Shown here one piece after another: positions 5,952 to 11,982 of a stretch of 16,670 nt of DNA. The position numbers were made by a program, and so were the translations under genes. Position 1 is the stretch's first letter. Every line of letters starts with the position of its first letter. Location: the NCBI GenBank assembly GCA_045590715.1, contig JAZNRO010000066.1:1-16670 (forward strand). The letters run 5' to 3'. The notes beneath the pieces are model-generated. The model made no database searches, had not been told where the DNA came from, and saw only the letters and a program-made list of their open reading frames with translations. The stretch is from RGIG5579 sp045590715. Lineage in GTDB: Bacteria; Bacillota; Clostridia; Oscillospirales; SIG627.

Positions 5952-7319
5952 TTATTTTTTCATAAAATCAAAATACGGAAGCCTTCCCTTTTTGCCGAAA
6001 AATTCTTTTTTCAGATCTCGAAGACTTTGTTTCTCTTCTTTGATATCCCCCGGCAGGAAAGAAAGAGATGCCAGCCCGTAGCGAAGGGCGTCCGGGGCGT
6101 GGGTGATCTCGTGAGGGGTAATGGCCGCATCCTCGGTGCGCACCGGATCAAAGCAAAGTCGGGGCAAGGTGCGAAGAAGATTGGGGCAAGAAGAAAAAAT
6201 ACCCAGATACGCCCCCTTCTCCCCTTTGGCCTGCAAAAACTCCCGCACTCTGCGCCAACCGGGAATACGGGCGTTTTCCGCAGGGATAAGCCCCTTCACC
6301 CCGCCCTTTTGCAAAATATCAAAGCCGGTCTTTCCCACGTCCTGCCGTCTGCCGGAAAGGTCGGGAGAGGCGGCAATATACCGAAGAGGCTCGTCCCCGT
6401 TCATTTCCACGATCTTTTGGGCGGCCCGGGATAAAACCAGGCCCGGTTCATACAGTTCCCGGTATACCACAAGGCGGGACCGGTCCGGGGGATAGGCAAA
6501 CCATAAAAAGCAGGTCATATCAAGACCGTAGTCCATAGCTCCGAAACGGTGCCAATTGGGCGGGATCTCAAAAGGCTTTATTTCGTGATATTTTCGGTCA
6601 AATTCCGTAAAATACTGCCCTTCAAAGGCATCCCAGTCCCCCTCCAACATAGCCTTTCTCCGCAGGGGCGGCAGGCTTTCCAGGTTTCGCACGTATTCCG
6701 GGTTTTCCGAAAGAAGAAAGCGGTTATCGTACACCGTAGAGGGAATGAATACGTAATCCTCCGCCTTTTCCCCTTCCCGGTAATCCCGGTCAATAAAAAG
6801 CCGTTTTACCCAGGCGTGTCCCACCCCGCCGGGGTTACAGGTAAAGTACATTCTGGGAACGAATTTCTCCCGCATCTGCCCGGAAAGGCGGCAACACTCG
6901 GTCATAGCATAATACTGGCTTTCCGTGAACTGGGTGGCCTCCTCCATTCCGATGACCTCATAGGCCTGGCCCTGGTACTGAAGGGTGTCCCCTTCTTCTG
7001 CCAGATACCCAAGTTTTATTCTGCTACCGGATTGAAATACGAATTCCTTGGTACTTTCCCGAAAGGAAGCAAGACCGTAAAGCCACCTTCTTAAGGGATT
7101 GATATGGTTTTCCCTCAGTTCCGGAAAACTCCTTCTTAAAAGAAGGATCTGAATTCCCGGATACCTTAGGGCAAGAAGTACAAGCTTTGCTCGCATGGCA
7201 AAACTTTTTCCGCCCCCTCTGGCCCCGCCGTAGGCAATTCTTCTGGCCTTGGCCCGAAAAAATTCCTCCTGGGGCGGAAAAGGACGGAGAGAAGATAAAA
7301 ATTTTTCTATCGCTTTCAT
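5952..7319 (-). CDS. Phage-type terminase large subunit (packaging ATPase-nuclease)
   Basis: A 455-residue, apparently complete terminase large subunit, the motor that pumps phage DNA into proheads and cuts it. ATPase: Walker A GGARGGGKS at residues 31-39, Walker B VIGMEEA at 122-128, coupling motif FTCNPGG at 159-165. RNase H-like nuclease: Asp263 (AMDYG), Asp320 (AASPD) and Asp410 (THAPDALRYGL), so all expected acidic residues remain. There is no frameshift. The start at 7319 is chosen because the longer reading frame runs antisense through the thiamine riboswitch and has no homology-like content. No ribosome binding site precedes it, and the ATG lies eight bases from the thi promoter -35. 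No portal, capsid or tail gene follows; the QueG-like gene comes next. It could be a prophage remnant, a domesticated enzyme or part of a satellite. Confidence 0.92.
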   Translation of the reverse strand: MKAIEKFLSSLRPFPPQEEFFRAKARRIAYGGARGGGKSFAMRAKLVLLALRYPGIQILLLRRSFPELRENHINPLRRWLYGLASFRESTKEFVFQSGSRIKLGYLAEEGDTLQYQGQAYEVIGMEEATQFTESQYYAMTECCRLSGQMREKFVPRMYFTCNPGGVGHAWVKRLFIDRDYREGEKAEDYVFIPSTVYDNRFLLSENPEYVRNLESLPPLRRKAMLEGDWDAFEGQYFTEFDRKYHEIKPFEIPPNWHRFGAMDYGLDMTCFLWFAYPPDRSRLVVYRELYEPGLVLSRAAQKIVEMNGDEPLRYIAASPDLSGRRQDVGKTGFDILQKGGVKGLIPAENARIPGWRRVREFLQAKGEKGAYLGIFSSCPNLLRTLPRLCFDPVRTEDAAITPHEITHAPDALRYGLASLSFLPGDIKEEKQSLRDLKKEFFGKKGRLPYFDFMKK

Positions 7320-7326
7320 ATAACAC

Positions 7327-7358
7327 TTGACAAATCGAAAAAAAAGCACTAATATAAT
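7327..7358 (+). promoter_or_regulatory. Promoter of the thiT-thiN operon
   Basis: Perfect TTGACA at 7327-7332. The best -10 by sequence is TATAAT at 7353-7358, but that spacer is 20 bases; TAATAT at 7350-7355 gives a normal 17. The riboswitch begins about 20 bases downstream, so a start near 7362-7366 fits either. Confidence 0.65.
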
Positions 7359-7375
7359 CACACGCACAAGAGCGG

Positions 7376-7456
7376 AAAACAGGGGTGCTACGGCTGAGAC
7401 GCAGAAATCTGCGAACCCTTTAACCTGAGATGGATAATACCGGCGTAGGGAGTTTT
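7376..7456 (+). ncRNA. TPP riboswitch (THI element) aptamer
   Basis: The conserved THI-box blocks appear in order: GGGGTGCT (7382-7389), GGCTGAGA (7392-7399), GCGAACCCTTTAACCTGA (7411-7428), GGATAATACC (7432-7441) and GCGTAGGGA (7443-7451). AAAAC (7376-7380) can pair with GTTTT (7452-7456) to close P1. TPP binding should favour the terminator hairpin at 7476-7509 and stop transcription of thiT-thiN when the cell has enough TPP. Confidence 0.95.
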
Positions 7457-7475
7457 TAGGAGAACGATCTTTAAG

Positions 7476-7509
7476 TTCGCACGGGACTTCCGTCCTGTGC
7501 GAATTTTTT
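7476..7509 (+). terminator. Riboswitch-controlled terminator ahead of thiT
   Basis: Twelve-base stem TTCGCACGGGAC (7476-7487) / GTCCTGTGCGAA (7492-7503), one G-U pair, loop TTCC, then six T. It lies between the aptamer and thiT. Its 5' arm can instead pair with TGCGAAC (7410-7416) in the aptamer core, a candidate antiterminator. Confidence 0.9.
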
Positions 7510-7524
7510 AGATTGGAGCTTATT

Positions 7525-8181
7525 ATGCGTACCGAAAAAACAAAAAAACTGGTGCTTTCCGCCATGCTCATCGCCTTGGGAAGCGCAATCTCTCTGGTCT
7601 CCGAATGGATCCCCTTTTTAAATCTTCCCTTCGGTGGCACCATCACTCTGGCAAGCCTTCTGCCCCTTGTGATCATCAGCAATCTCTACGGGGTAAAATG
7701 GGGTCTGGGCGCCTCCTTCGTCTACGCCCTCTTCCAAATGGCCATCGGCTTCCGTACCGTTTCCGGCCTTTTTATCCCCGGCAGTGACTCCTATATGGGC
7801 AATCTCTTCTACGCTGTTTCCATTTTATTTTTAGACTATATCGCAGCCTACACCAGCGTAGGATTTTCCGGCGTTTTCCGAGAGAAGCTTTCCCGCAAAT
7901 GGTCCCTTTTCTTCGGAAGCCTTTTGGGTCTTTTCCTCTGCTACCTTTTCCACGTTCTGTCCGGCTACCTGTTCTACGGCGCCTGGGCAAATTGGTTCTT
8001 CCTGGAAAGTGCCGCAAAGGATCTTGCCATCTCCCATTTCGTGATGAACAATTTCAGCGGAAGCGGTCTTGCTCTCTGCTATTCTATCGTCTATAACGGA
8101 CTTTATATGTTCCCCGAAATGATCCTGACCGCCTTCTGCTCTCTTTTCGTTTCCAGAATTCCTTTAATCAAGAAAGGGTAA
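7525..8181 (+). CDS. thiT: Thiamine ECF transporter S-component ThiT
   Basis: A 218-residue membrane protein with about six hydrophobic segments and the ECF S-component N-terminal helix (TKKLVLSAMLIALGSAISLV), whose small-residue face contacts the T-component. It binds thiamine outside and delivers it through the shared energising module (EcfT and two ATPases), which is not in this window. The His143 region, LFHVLSGYLFYGAW, resembles the ThiT loop that helps hold thiamine. The ATG at 7525 has GGAG about six bases upstream; a TTG at 7513 in the same frame lies before this site and is unlikely. TPP riboswitch control and the adjoining thiamine pyrophosphokinase support the substrate call. Confidence 0.93.
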   Translation: MRTEKTKKLVLSAMLIALGSAISLVSEWIPFLNLPFGGTITLASLLPLVIISNLYGVKWGLGASFVYALFQMAIGFRTVSGLFIPGSDSYMGNLFYAVSILFLDYIAAYTSVGFSGVFREKLSRKWSLFFGSLLGLFLCYLFHVLSGYLFYGAWANWFFLESAAKDLAISHFVMNNFSGSGLALCYSIVYNGLYMFPEMILTAFCSLFVSRIPLIKKG

Positions 8182-8187
8182 CTTACT

Positions 8188-8790
8188 TTGAAGAAATGCC
8201 ACGTTGTAGGAGCGGGTGACTTTACCCCCTCTCTCCTTCAAAAAGAGAAAGATGACCTACTTATTGCCGCAGATCTGGGCTACCGTTATCTTTCCCAAAT
8301 GGGTCTTACTCCCGACTTTTTCGTAGGCGACGGTGACTCCCTGGGAGAAATCCCGGAAGGTGTCCCGCGCGTCGTTCTCCCCTGCGAAAAGGACGATACG
8401 GATATTCTCTCCGCTTTGCGCCTGGGCCTTGAAAAAGGCTATACGCATTTTTGCATTTACGGTGCACTGGGCGGAAAACGGCTTTCCCATACCATAGCCA
8501 ATATCCAGGCCCTTTCCTTCCTTCAGGAAAAAGGAGCCCAGGGCACTCTTTATGACGAAAACTATACCGTTTCCCTTCTTCCTCCCGGCGCTTACCGGTT
8601 TTCTTTTGTAAGCGGATATTTTTCCCTTTTTGCCATGGAAGAAGGCACCGTTTCCATCCAAGGCGCTAAATTCCCTTTAGAAATGGAAGTATTGAAGCCT
8701 TCCTTCCCCAAGGGCGTCAGCAACGAAGGAACGGAAAATACCCTCATCACCGTTCACTCCGGCAAGATCCTTCTTGTGAGAGAAAAGTAA
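8188..8790 (+). CDS. thiN: Thiamine pyrophosphokinase
   Basis: A 200-residue protein transferring pyrophosphate from ATP to thiamine, giving TPP and AMP. Motifs: AADLGYRYL, then GDGDS at residues 47-51 (the GDxDS acidic motif), KDDTD at 68-72 and GGKRLSHTIANIQAL from 95. In most family members the last motif reads GGRxDH; the aspartate is serine here while the histidine stays. The only sensible start is TTG at 8188, six bases after thiT's stop, with AAAGGG upstream; the next in-frame ATG would remove the N-terminal domain core. It forms a two-gene operon with thiT, so imported thiamine is converted directly to the form that shuts the riboswitch. Its stop is immediately followed by the stop of the convergent terminase small subunit gene. 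Confidence 0.92.
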   Translation: MKKCHVVGAGDFTPSLLQKEKDDLLIAADLGYRYLSQMGLTPDFFVGDGDSLGEIPEGVPRVVLPCEKDDTDILSALRLGLEKGYTHFCIYGALGGKRLSHTIANIQALSFLQEKGAQGTLYDENYTVSLLPPGAYRFSFVSGYFSLFAMEEGTVSIQGAKFPLEMEVLKPSFPKGVSNEGTENTLITVHSGKILLVREK

Positions 8791-9186
8791 CTATTCCGCC
8801 CAGAGGGTGCAAACTCCAAGGGCACTATCGGTATCCACCTCTTCCCCTTCCCCGCGCCAACGCTTGAAATTGGTCTCCAAAAAAAGCTTGGCCCCGTGGA
8901 AGGTATCCTTGGAAAACAGTTTCTCCTCGGCATTTTCTTCAATGGTCAGAAGCGCTCGGTCAACGAGCGCTTTGATTTTTTTGTTGTCAATTTCAAACAG
9001 GCTCTCCCGATCGGAAAACCCCAGGGCCAGGGCAAGACCGGTAACGGTGCAGGGCTTTTCTTCATAAAGAATTTCCCCGCCCTTTCCTAATAGCACCTGC
9101 CCTTCCTGATCCCGCTTTTCCGTTTTCCGGGAGTCAAAATATTCTGTGATGCCTTGGCGGATCATATTTTCAGTGATCTTTTTCAC
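8791..9186 (-). CDS. Phage-type terminase small subunit
   Basis: A 131-residue protein. The core CTVTGLALALGFSDRESLFE, followed by IKALVDRALLTIEENAEEKL, FHGAKLFLETNF and a short acidic tail, matches the P22 gp3-like DNA-packaging/terminase small subunit family: a HTH-like DNA recognition domain followed by an oligomerisation helix. Small subunits recognise the packaging site and regulate the large subunit. The start is GTG at 9186 with AGGAG about eight bases upstream; the promoter is at 9210-9239. No reading damage is visible. The partner large subunit is 1.5 kb further on the same strand, separated by the plus-strand thiT-thiN operon; normally the two genes adjoin. Family assignment is by remembered motifs and less certain than for the large subunit. 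Confidence 0.8.
   Translation of the reverse strand: MKKITENMIRQGITEYFDSRKTEKRDQEGQVLLGKGGEILYEEKPCTVTGLALALGFSDRESLFEIDNKKIKALVDRALLTIEENAEEKLFSKDTFHGAKLFLETNFKRWRGEGEEVDTDSALGVCTLWAE
8950..8982 (+). terminator. Likely thiT-thiN terminator inside the opposite-strand terminase gene
   Basis: Nine-base GC-rich stem AAGCGCTCG (8950-8958) / CGAGCGCTT (8964-8972), loop GTCAA, then TGA and seven T. Read on the plus strand it lies 160 bases after thiN; on the minus strand the same bases encode residues of the terminase small subunit. No hairpin lies between the two stop codons, which abut. Confidence 0.68.
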
Positions 9187-9209
9187 GATTTTTTCTCCTT
9201 TTTTTCTGC

Positions 9210-9239
9210 ATTATACTCCGCCGCTTTACTGACATACAA
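9210..9239 (-). promoter_or_regulatory. Promoter of the terminase small subunit gene
   Basis: On the minus strand TTGTAT (9234-9239), 18-base spacer, perfect TATAAT (9210-9215), 24 bases before the GTG start. Confidence 0.65.
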
Positions 9240-9267
9240 TGACAAGATCTCTCCAAAGGAAAAACCG

Positions 9268-9296
9268 TTGCAAAAAGAAAACGGCTATGTTAAAAT
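9268..9296 (+). promoter_or_regulatory. Promoter of the six-helix membrane protein gene
   Basis: TTGCAA (9268-9273), 17-base spacer, TAAAAT (9291-9296), with an extended TG element. Close in sequence to the promoter at 4704-4732, sharing TTGCAAAAA and TATGTTA(A/C)AATA. Confidence 0.7.
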
Positions 9297-9336
9297 AAGA
9301 AAAATGATTTTTCTGTCAAAAAAGAAAGGAGCCCTT

Positions 9337-10080
9337 ATGAAAAAAAGCAAAAAAGATCCCCTTTTTCTTCTTGCCCTTTTTTCTGCTTTGGGGATGCTCC
9401 TTTTTACCTTTTGCACCCTTGCTTGGTATTCGGATAAAGGAATTCAGATAAGCTTTGAGATTCCCGTCAGCACGGAAAGAGGATTTCTTATGACCCTTGC
9501 CGACTGCTTTTGGATGGCATCTCCCTTTATTCTCCTCATTTCTCTTTCCCTTTGCCGGAAAGAAGAAGGAAGAAAAGCGGCCCTAATTCTTGCGCCCCTG
9601 CCCCTTTTCTTTTACGCCCTTACCAGATTTCTTGCTTTCCTTGGCGGCGTGAAAAGTCACTGGACCTTGTTTATCACCCTGTTTTTCATTCTCCTTTTAA
9701 GTGCCTTTACCCTTCTTTCCGCTTTTGAAAGCACCATTCGTCCCCTTACCGCAAAGCTTTCCTTTACCTATATGGGAATTGAAACCTTGCTCCTGATCCT
9801 ATCTTTTCTTTTCAAAGAAAAATATTCTTTCTTTTATTTCTCCCAGTTCCTTCCCATGGGTCACTACTCCCATTTCCGATACAGTTTCTTTTCCGTTTCC
9901 ATTTATCTCTTCTATCTGCTTTTTGCCCTGACCCTGGCTCTCATGCTTTTGATAAAAGAGGAGAAAGAAACAGAAGAAGAGGATCCTTCCGATCCCCCCT
10001 CTCCCCCGGAAGTAGAGGAAGAGGAAAACGAAGAAGATCTTTCCTCTCTCTCCCTGGAAGACCTGGGAATCACAAGATAA
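9337..10080 (+). CDS. Unassigned membrane protein with an acidic C-terminal tail
   Basis: I do not recognise a family. The 247-residue product has about six membrane helices (near 8-30, 50-72, 80-101, 108-131, 143-159 and 184-206), a short lysine-rich N-terminus and a C-terminal tail from 208 that is almost all Glu, Asp, Ser and Pro, ending SLEDLGITR. The positive-inside pattern puts the N-terminus inside, and with six helices the acidic tail as well. No catalytic motif stands out. The start at 9337 is set by AAAGGAG six bases upstream; an earlier in-frame start would read through the promoter. It has its own promoter and a strong terminator, so it is a single-gene unit. Its position next to dpaA-dpaB is suggestive, but nothing in the sequence proves a sporulation role. 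Confidence 0.8.
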   Translation: MKKSKKDPLFLLALFSALGMLLFTFCTLAWYSDKGIQISFEIPVSTERGFLMTLADCFWMASPFILLISLSLCRKEEGRKAALILAPLPLFFYALTRFLAFLGGVKSHWTLFITLFFILLLSAFTLLSAFESTIRPLTAKLSFTYMGIETLLLILSFLFKEKYSFFYFSQFLPMGHYSHFRYSFFSVSIYLFYLLFALTLALMLLIKEEKETEEEDPSDPPSPPEVEEEENEEDLSSLSLEDLGITR

Positions 10081-10083
10081 CAA

Positions 10084-10119
10084 AAAGGCTTTCGCAAATT
10101 GCGAAAGCCTTTCTTTTTT
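10084..10119 (+). terminator. Terminator after the membrane protein gene
   Basis: Twelve-base perfect stem AAAGGCTTTCGC (10084-10095) / GCGAAAGCCTTT (10101-10112), loop AAATT, then CTTTTTT. It insulates dpaA from the upstream gene. Confidence 0.92.
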
Positions 10120-10123
10120 CTCT

Positions 10124-10151
10124 CACCAAAGAAGAAAAAAAGCATAAAATA
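10124..10151 (+). promoter_or_regulatory. Sigma-K-like promoter of dpaA-dpaB
   Basis: CACC at 10124-10127, then GCATAAAATA with CATA at 10143-10146 and TA at 10150-10151: 16 bases separate AC from CATA. This fits the mother-cell sigma-K pattern AC-N16/17-CATAnnnTA. No TTGACA/TATAAT pair with normal spacing is seen between the upstream terminator and the gene. In Bacillus subtilis the equivalent spoVF operon is transcribed by sigma-K. Confidence 0.6.
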
Positions 10152-10179
10152 AGGTGTGGAATCAGAAGGGAGGAAAAGG

Positions 10180-10950
10180 ATGAATACCTTTTATTTGTTA
10201 GACCGGGACCCCAGATACCTGATCCTGGGAGAAATGCTGGAGGAAGAGGGAAACCGGGTGCTCTTTTACCCGGAAGAAATCCCACCGGAGCCACTTTTCT
10301 ATCTTTTTCCGCTGGGCTTAGGAGAAGAAGCCGTTCAAAACGTGCTTTCCACTGCAAAGGAAGGCTCTTTTGCCCTGGTAGGAAAAACCACCCCGGCGCT
10401 TCACCTTTTTGCAAAAGAAAAAAAGATCACCCTCCGGGGCGCACTGGAGGATGAGATCTATCTCTTTCAAAACGCCAAAGCCACCGCAGAGGGCGTACTG
10501 AAAAACGTCATTGAAACTATGGACCGGACCCTGGATGAACTGACCCTTCTGGTCTACGGTTTCGGAAACTGCGGAAGCGCCATCGCCCGTCTTCTCTGGC
10601 TTGCCGGATGCGAGATCTTTGTCTGCTCCCGGGAAAGAGGAAACAAGGCGGCGGAAAAAGAAGGCTTTAATATTTATTCTGCCGAAAATTTAGGACTTGG
10701 TATGTTTGACGGGGTCATCAACACCGTACCCACTCCGATTTTTTCCGACTCCCTTCTTTTCACCATGGCGGAAGACTCCCACTTTTTCCAGGTAGCCACC
10801 GGGCTTTCCGGCATTGATCCCGAAAAACTGGAATCCCGAAAAATTCATTTTCATCCTCTGCCCAGACTTCCCGGCCTCTATGCGCCAAGATCGGAGGCTT
10901 TGGGTCTTTATGATCTTATTACCCGGAGTTTTGAAAACCCCAAGGAGTAA
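10180..10950 (+). CDS. dpaA: Dipicolinate synthase subunit A
   Basis: A 256-residue Rossmann protein. With DpaB it oxidises dihydrodipicolinate or its precursor from the lysine pathway to dipicolinic acid, which fills the spore core with calcium. The NAD(P) loop is VYGFGNCGSAIARLLWLAGC, with GFGNCG at 127-132; INTVPTPIFS near 180 and LPGLYAPRSEA at 230-240 are the other DpaA signatures. It is roughly 40 residues shorter than the Bacillus protein, mainly in the N-terminal domain. The start at 10180 has GGGAGG six bases upstream. dpaB follows three bases later and a sigma-K-like promoter precedes it, so the pair is probably expressed in the mother cell late in sporulation. Confidence 0.92.
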   Translation: MNTFYLLDRDPRYLILGEMLEEEGNRVLFYPEEIPPEPLFYLFPLGLGEEAVQNVLSTAKEGSFALVGKTTPALHLFAKEKKITLRGALEDEIYLFQNAKATAEGVLKNVIETMDRTLDELTLLVYGFGNCGSAIARLLWLAGCEIFVCSRERGNKAAEKEGFNIYSAENLGLGMFDGVINTVPTPIFSDSLLFTMAEDSHFFQVATGLSGIDPEKLESRKIHFHPLPRLPGLYAPRSEALGLYDLITRSFENPKE

Positions 10951-10953
10951 AAA

Positions 10954-11523
10954 ATGAAAAAAACCATCGGATTTGCCTTGACCGGCTCCTTTTGCACGTT
11001 AAAAGACGCCTTTTTGCTGATGGAAAAACTAAAGAAAGACTACGATCTTGTTCCCATTCTCTCGGAACGGGTGGCAAGTACCGATACCCGCTTTTTCCGG
11101 AAAGAAGAAGTTCTCAAAGAGGTCACCCGCATCTGCGAAAGAAAGCCTCTTTGCGATATTACGGCGGTAGAACCGCTGGGCCCGCAAAAAATGCTGGACC
11201 TTCTTCTCATCTGCCCCTGCACCGGCAATACCCTTTCCAAAATGGCCTTTGGCATCACCGATACCAGCGTGACCATGGCGGCAAAGTCCCACCGCCGGGC
11301 CGGAGGAAAAATTCTCATCGGTCTTTCAACCAACGACGCCCTCTCCGGCTCTGCCGGCAGTCTTGGGAAACTGATGGACAAAAAAGGCTTCTATTTCGTA
11401 CCTTTAAAGCAGGACAGCCCAATAGAAAAACCAAATTCCCTGCAATGCGATTTTTCTCTTGTTCCCGACGCCGTAAAAGCGGCGCTAATAGGAGAAAACC
11501 TGCAGCCTGTCCTTTTTTCATAA
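10954..11523 (+). CDS. dpaB: Dipicolinate synthase subunit B
   Basis: A 189-residue flavoprotein-like subunit, normal length. GFALTGSFCTLKDAF at the start, VPILSERV, ICPCTGNTLSKMAFGITDTS (PCTGNT at 88-93), LSTNDALSGSAGSLGKLMDK and FVPLKQDSPIEKPNSL are near-diagnostic for DpaB/SpoVFB. It works with DpaA to make dipicolinic acid in the mother cell. AAGGAG overlaps the end of dpaA, three bases before this ATG, so translation is coupled. A strong terminator follows. The presence of both subunits implies that the organism forms endospores and does not need the EtfA-based route used by some clostridia lacking dpaAB. Confidence 0.95.
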   Translation: MKKTIGFALTGSFCTLKDAFLLMEKLKKDYDLVPILSERVASTDTRFFRKEEVLKEVTRICERKPLCDITAVEPLGPQKMLDLLLICPCTGNTLSKMAFGITDTSVTMAAKSHRRAGGKILIGLSTNDALSGSAGSLGKLMDKKGFYFVPLKQDSPIEKPNSLQCDFSLVPDAVKAALIGENLQPVLFS

Positions 11524-11525
11524 AA

Positions 11526-11563
11526 AAGATCCCCGAATAAAAAATTCGGGGATCTTCATTTTT
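11526..11563 (+). terminator. Terminator of dpaA-dpaB
   Basis: Thirteen-base perfect stem AAGATCCCCGAAT (11526-11538) / ATTCGGGGATCTT (11544-11556), loop of five A, followed by CATTTTT. The decayed transporter reading frame on the other strand ends at its edge. Confidence 0.92.
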
Positions 11564-11565
11564 AT

Positions 11566-11980
11566 TTAGGGCAAAAAGGAAATAAACATGGGGTTTACAA
11601 AATTCTTCAGTCTGTCGGTAAATTTTTTCTTGCTTCCGTCAGCAATGAGATGCTCAGACGTGCCCCAAACATAAATACGGTGGGAAGGGTAAAGATCACA
11701 TACTCAAAATAAATTTCGGGAAACAGAGCGTTTACCACCGCATAACCCATAAAGGCAAAATTGGCAAAGGAAAGACCGTAAGTATAGATATTTCTCAAAT
11801 ATCCGTCCTTTGTAATAAAGCGAACGCAGATCTTTGCTACCGCAATGGCAATAAGCAGTGCCACAAGACTGTAAAGAAGGGTCTTCCAGGAGTGGAAAAA
11901 GTTTCTACCGTAAAGCGCTCCAAAAAAGTGTGAAGCACCATAGCCGGCAAAAGAAGCTTGCTTTCCAGTTTAGAAAAAAG
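11566..11980 (-). pseudogene. Decayed AEC (auxin efflux carrier)-family transporter, truncated and frameshifted
   Basis: No intact gene lies between dpaB and the PHP gene, but the minus strand carries transporter-like sequence spread over three frames. From about 11974: SKLESKLLLPAMVLHTFLER, then a frame change in the run of five A at 11896-11900. Next SWKTLLYSLVALLIAIAV and GYLRNIYTYGLSFANFAFMG through FPEIYFEYVIFTLP, then a second change between about 11665 and 11690. Finally IYVWGTSEHLIADG and DRLKNFVNPMFIS, stopping at 11566. In order these are the N-terminal to middle parts of an AEC-type carrier. The first helix and about half the protein are missing, cut at the terminators of the neighbours. 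The longest single frame (11607-11864, GTG start) is only a fragment and should not be annotated as a gene. Confidence 0.82.
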
Positions 11981-11982
11981 AG

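Noticed and set aside
5763..7094. Several long plus-strand open frames across the terminase large subunit region.
   Set aside because: They are antisense to an intact terminase gene, lack ribosome binding sites and give low-complexity or basic proteins without motifs.
7320..7682. N-terminal extension of the terminase large subunit frame by about 120 codons.
   Set aside because: It runs antisense through the TPP riboswitch, its terminator and the start of thiT. The predicted protein before MKAIEKF has no terminase character, and terminase N-termini begin close to the Walker A motif as here.
5952..9186. Treating the terminase region as a complete prophage.
   Set aside because: No portal, capsid, tail, lysis, integrase or repressor gene is present in or next to it, and the neighbours are ordinary chromosomal genes with their own promoters and terminators.
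11607..11864. An 85-codon GTG-start gene on the minus strand.
   Set aside because: It is the middle segment of a frameshifted AEC transporter; similarity continues in other frames on both sides, so it is part of a pseudogene.
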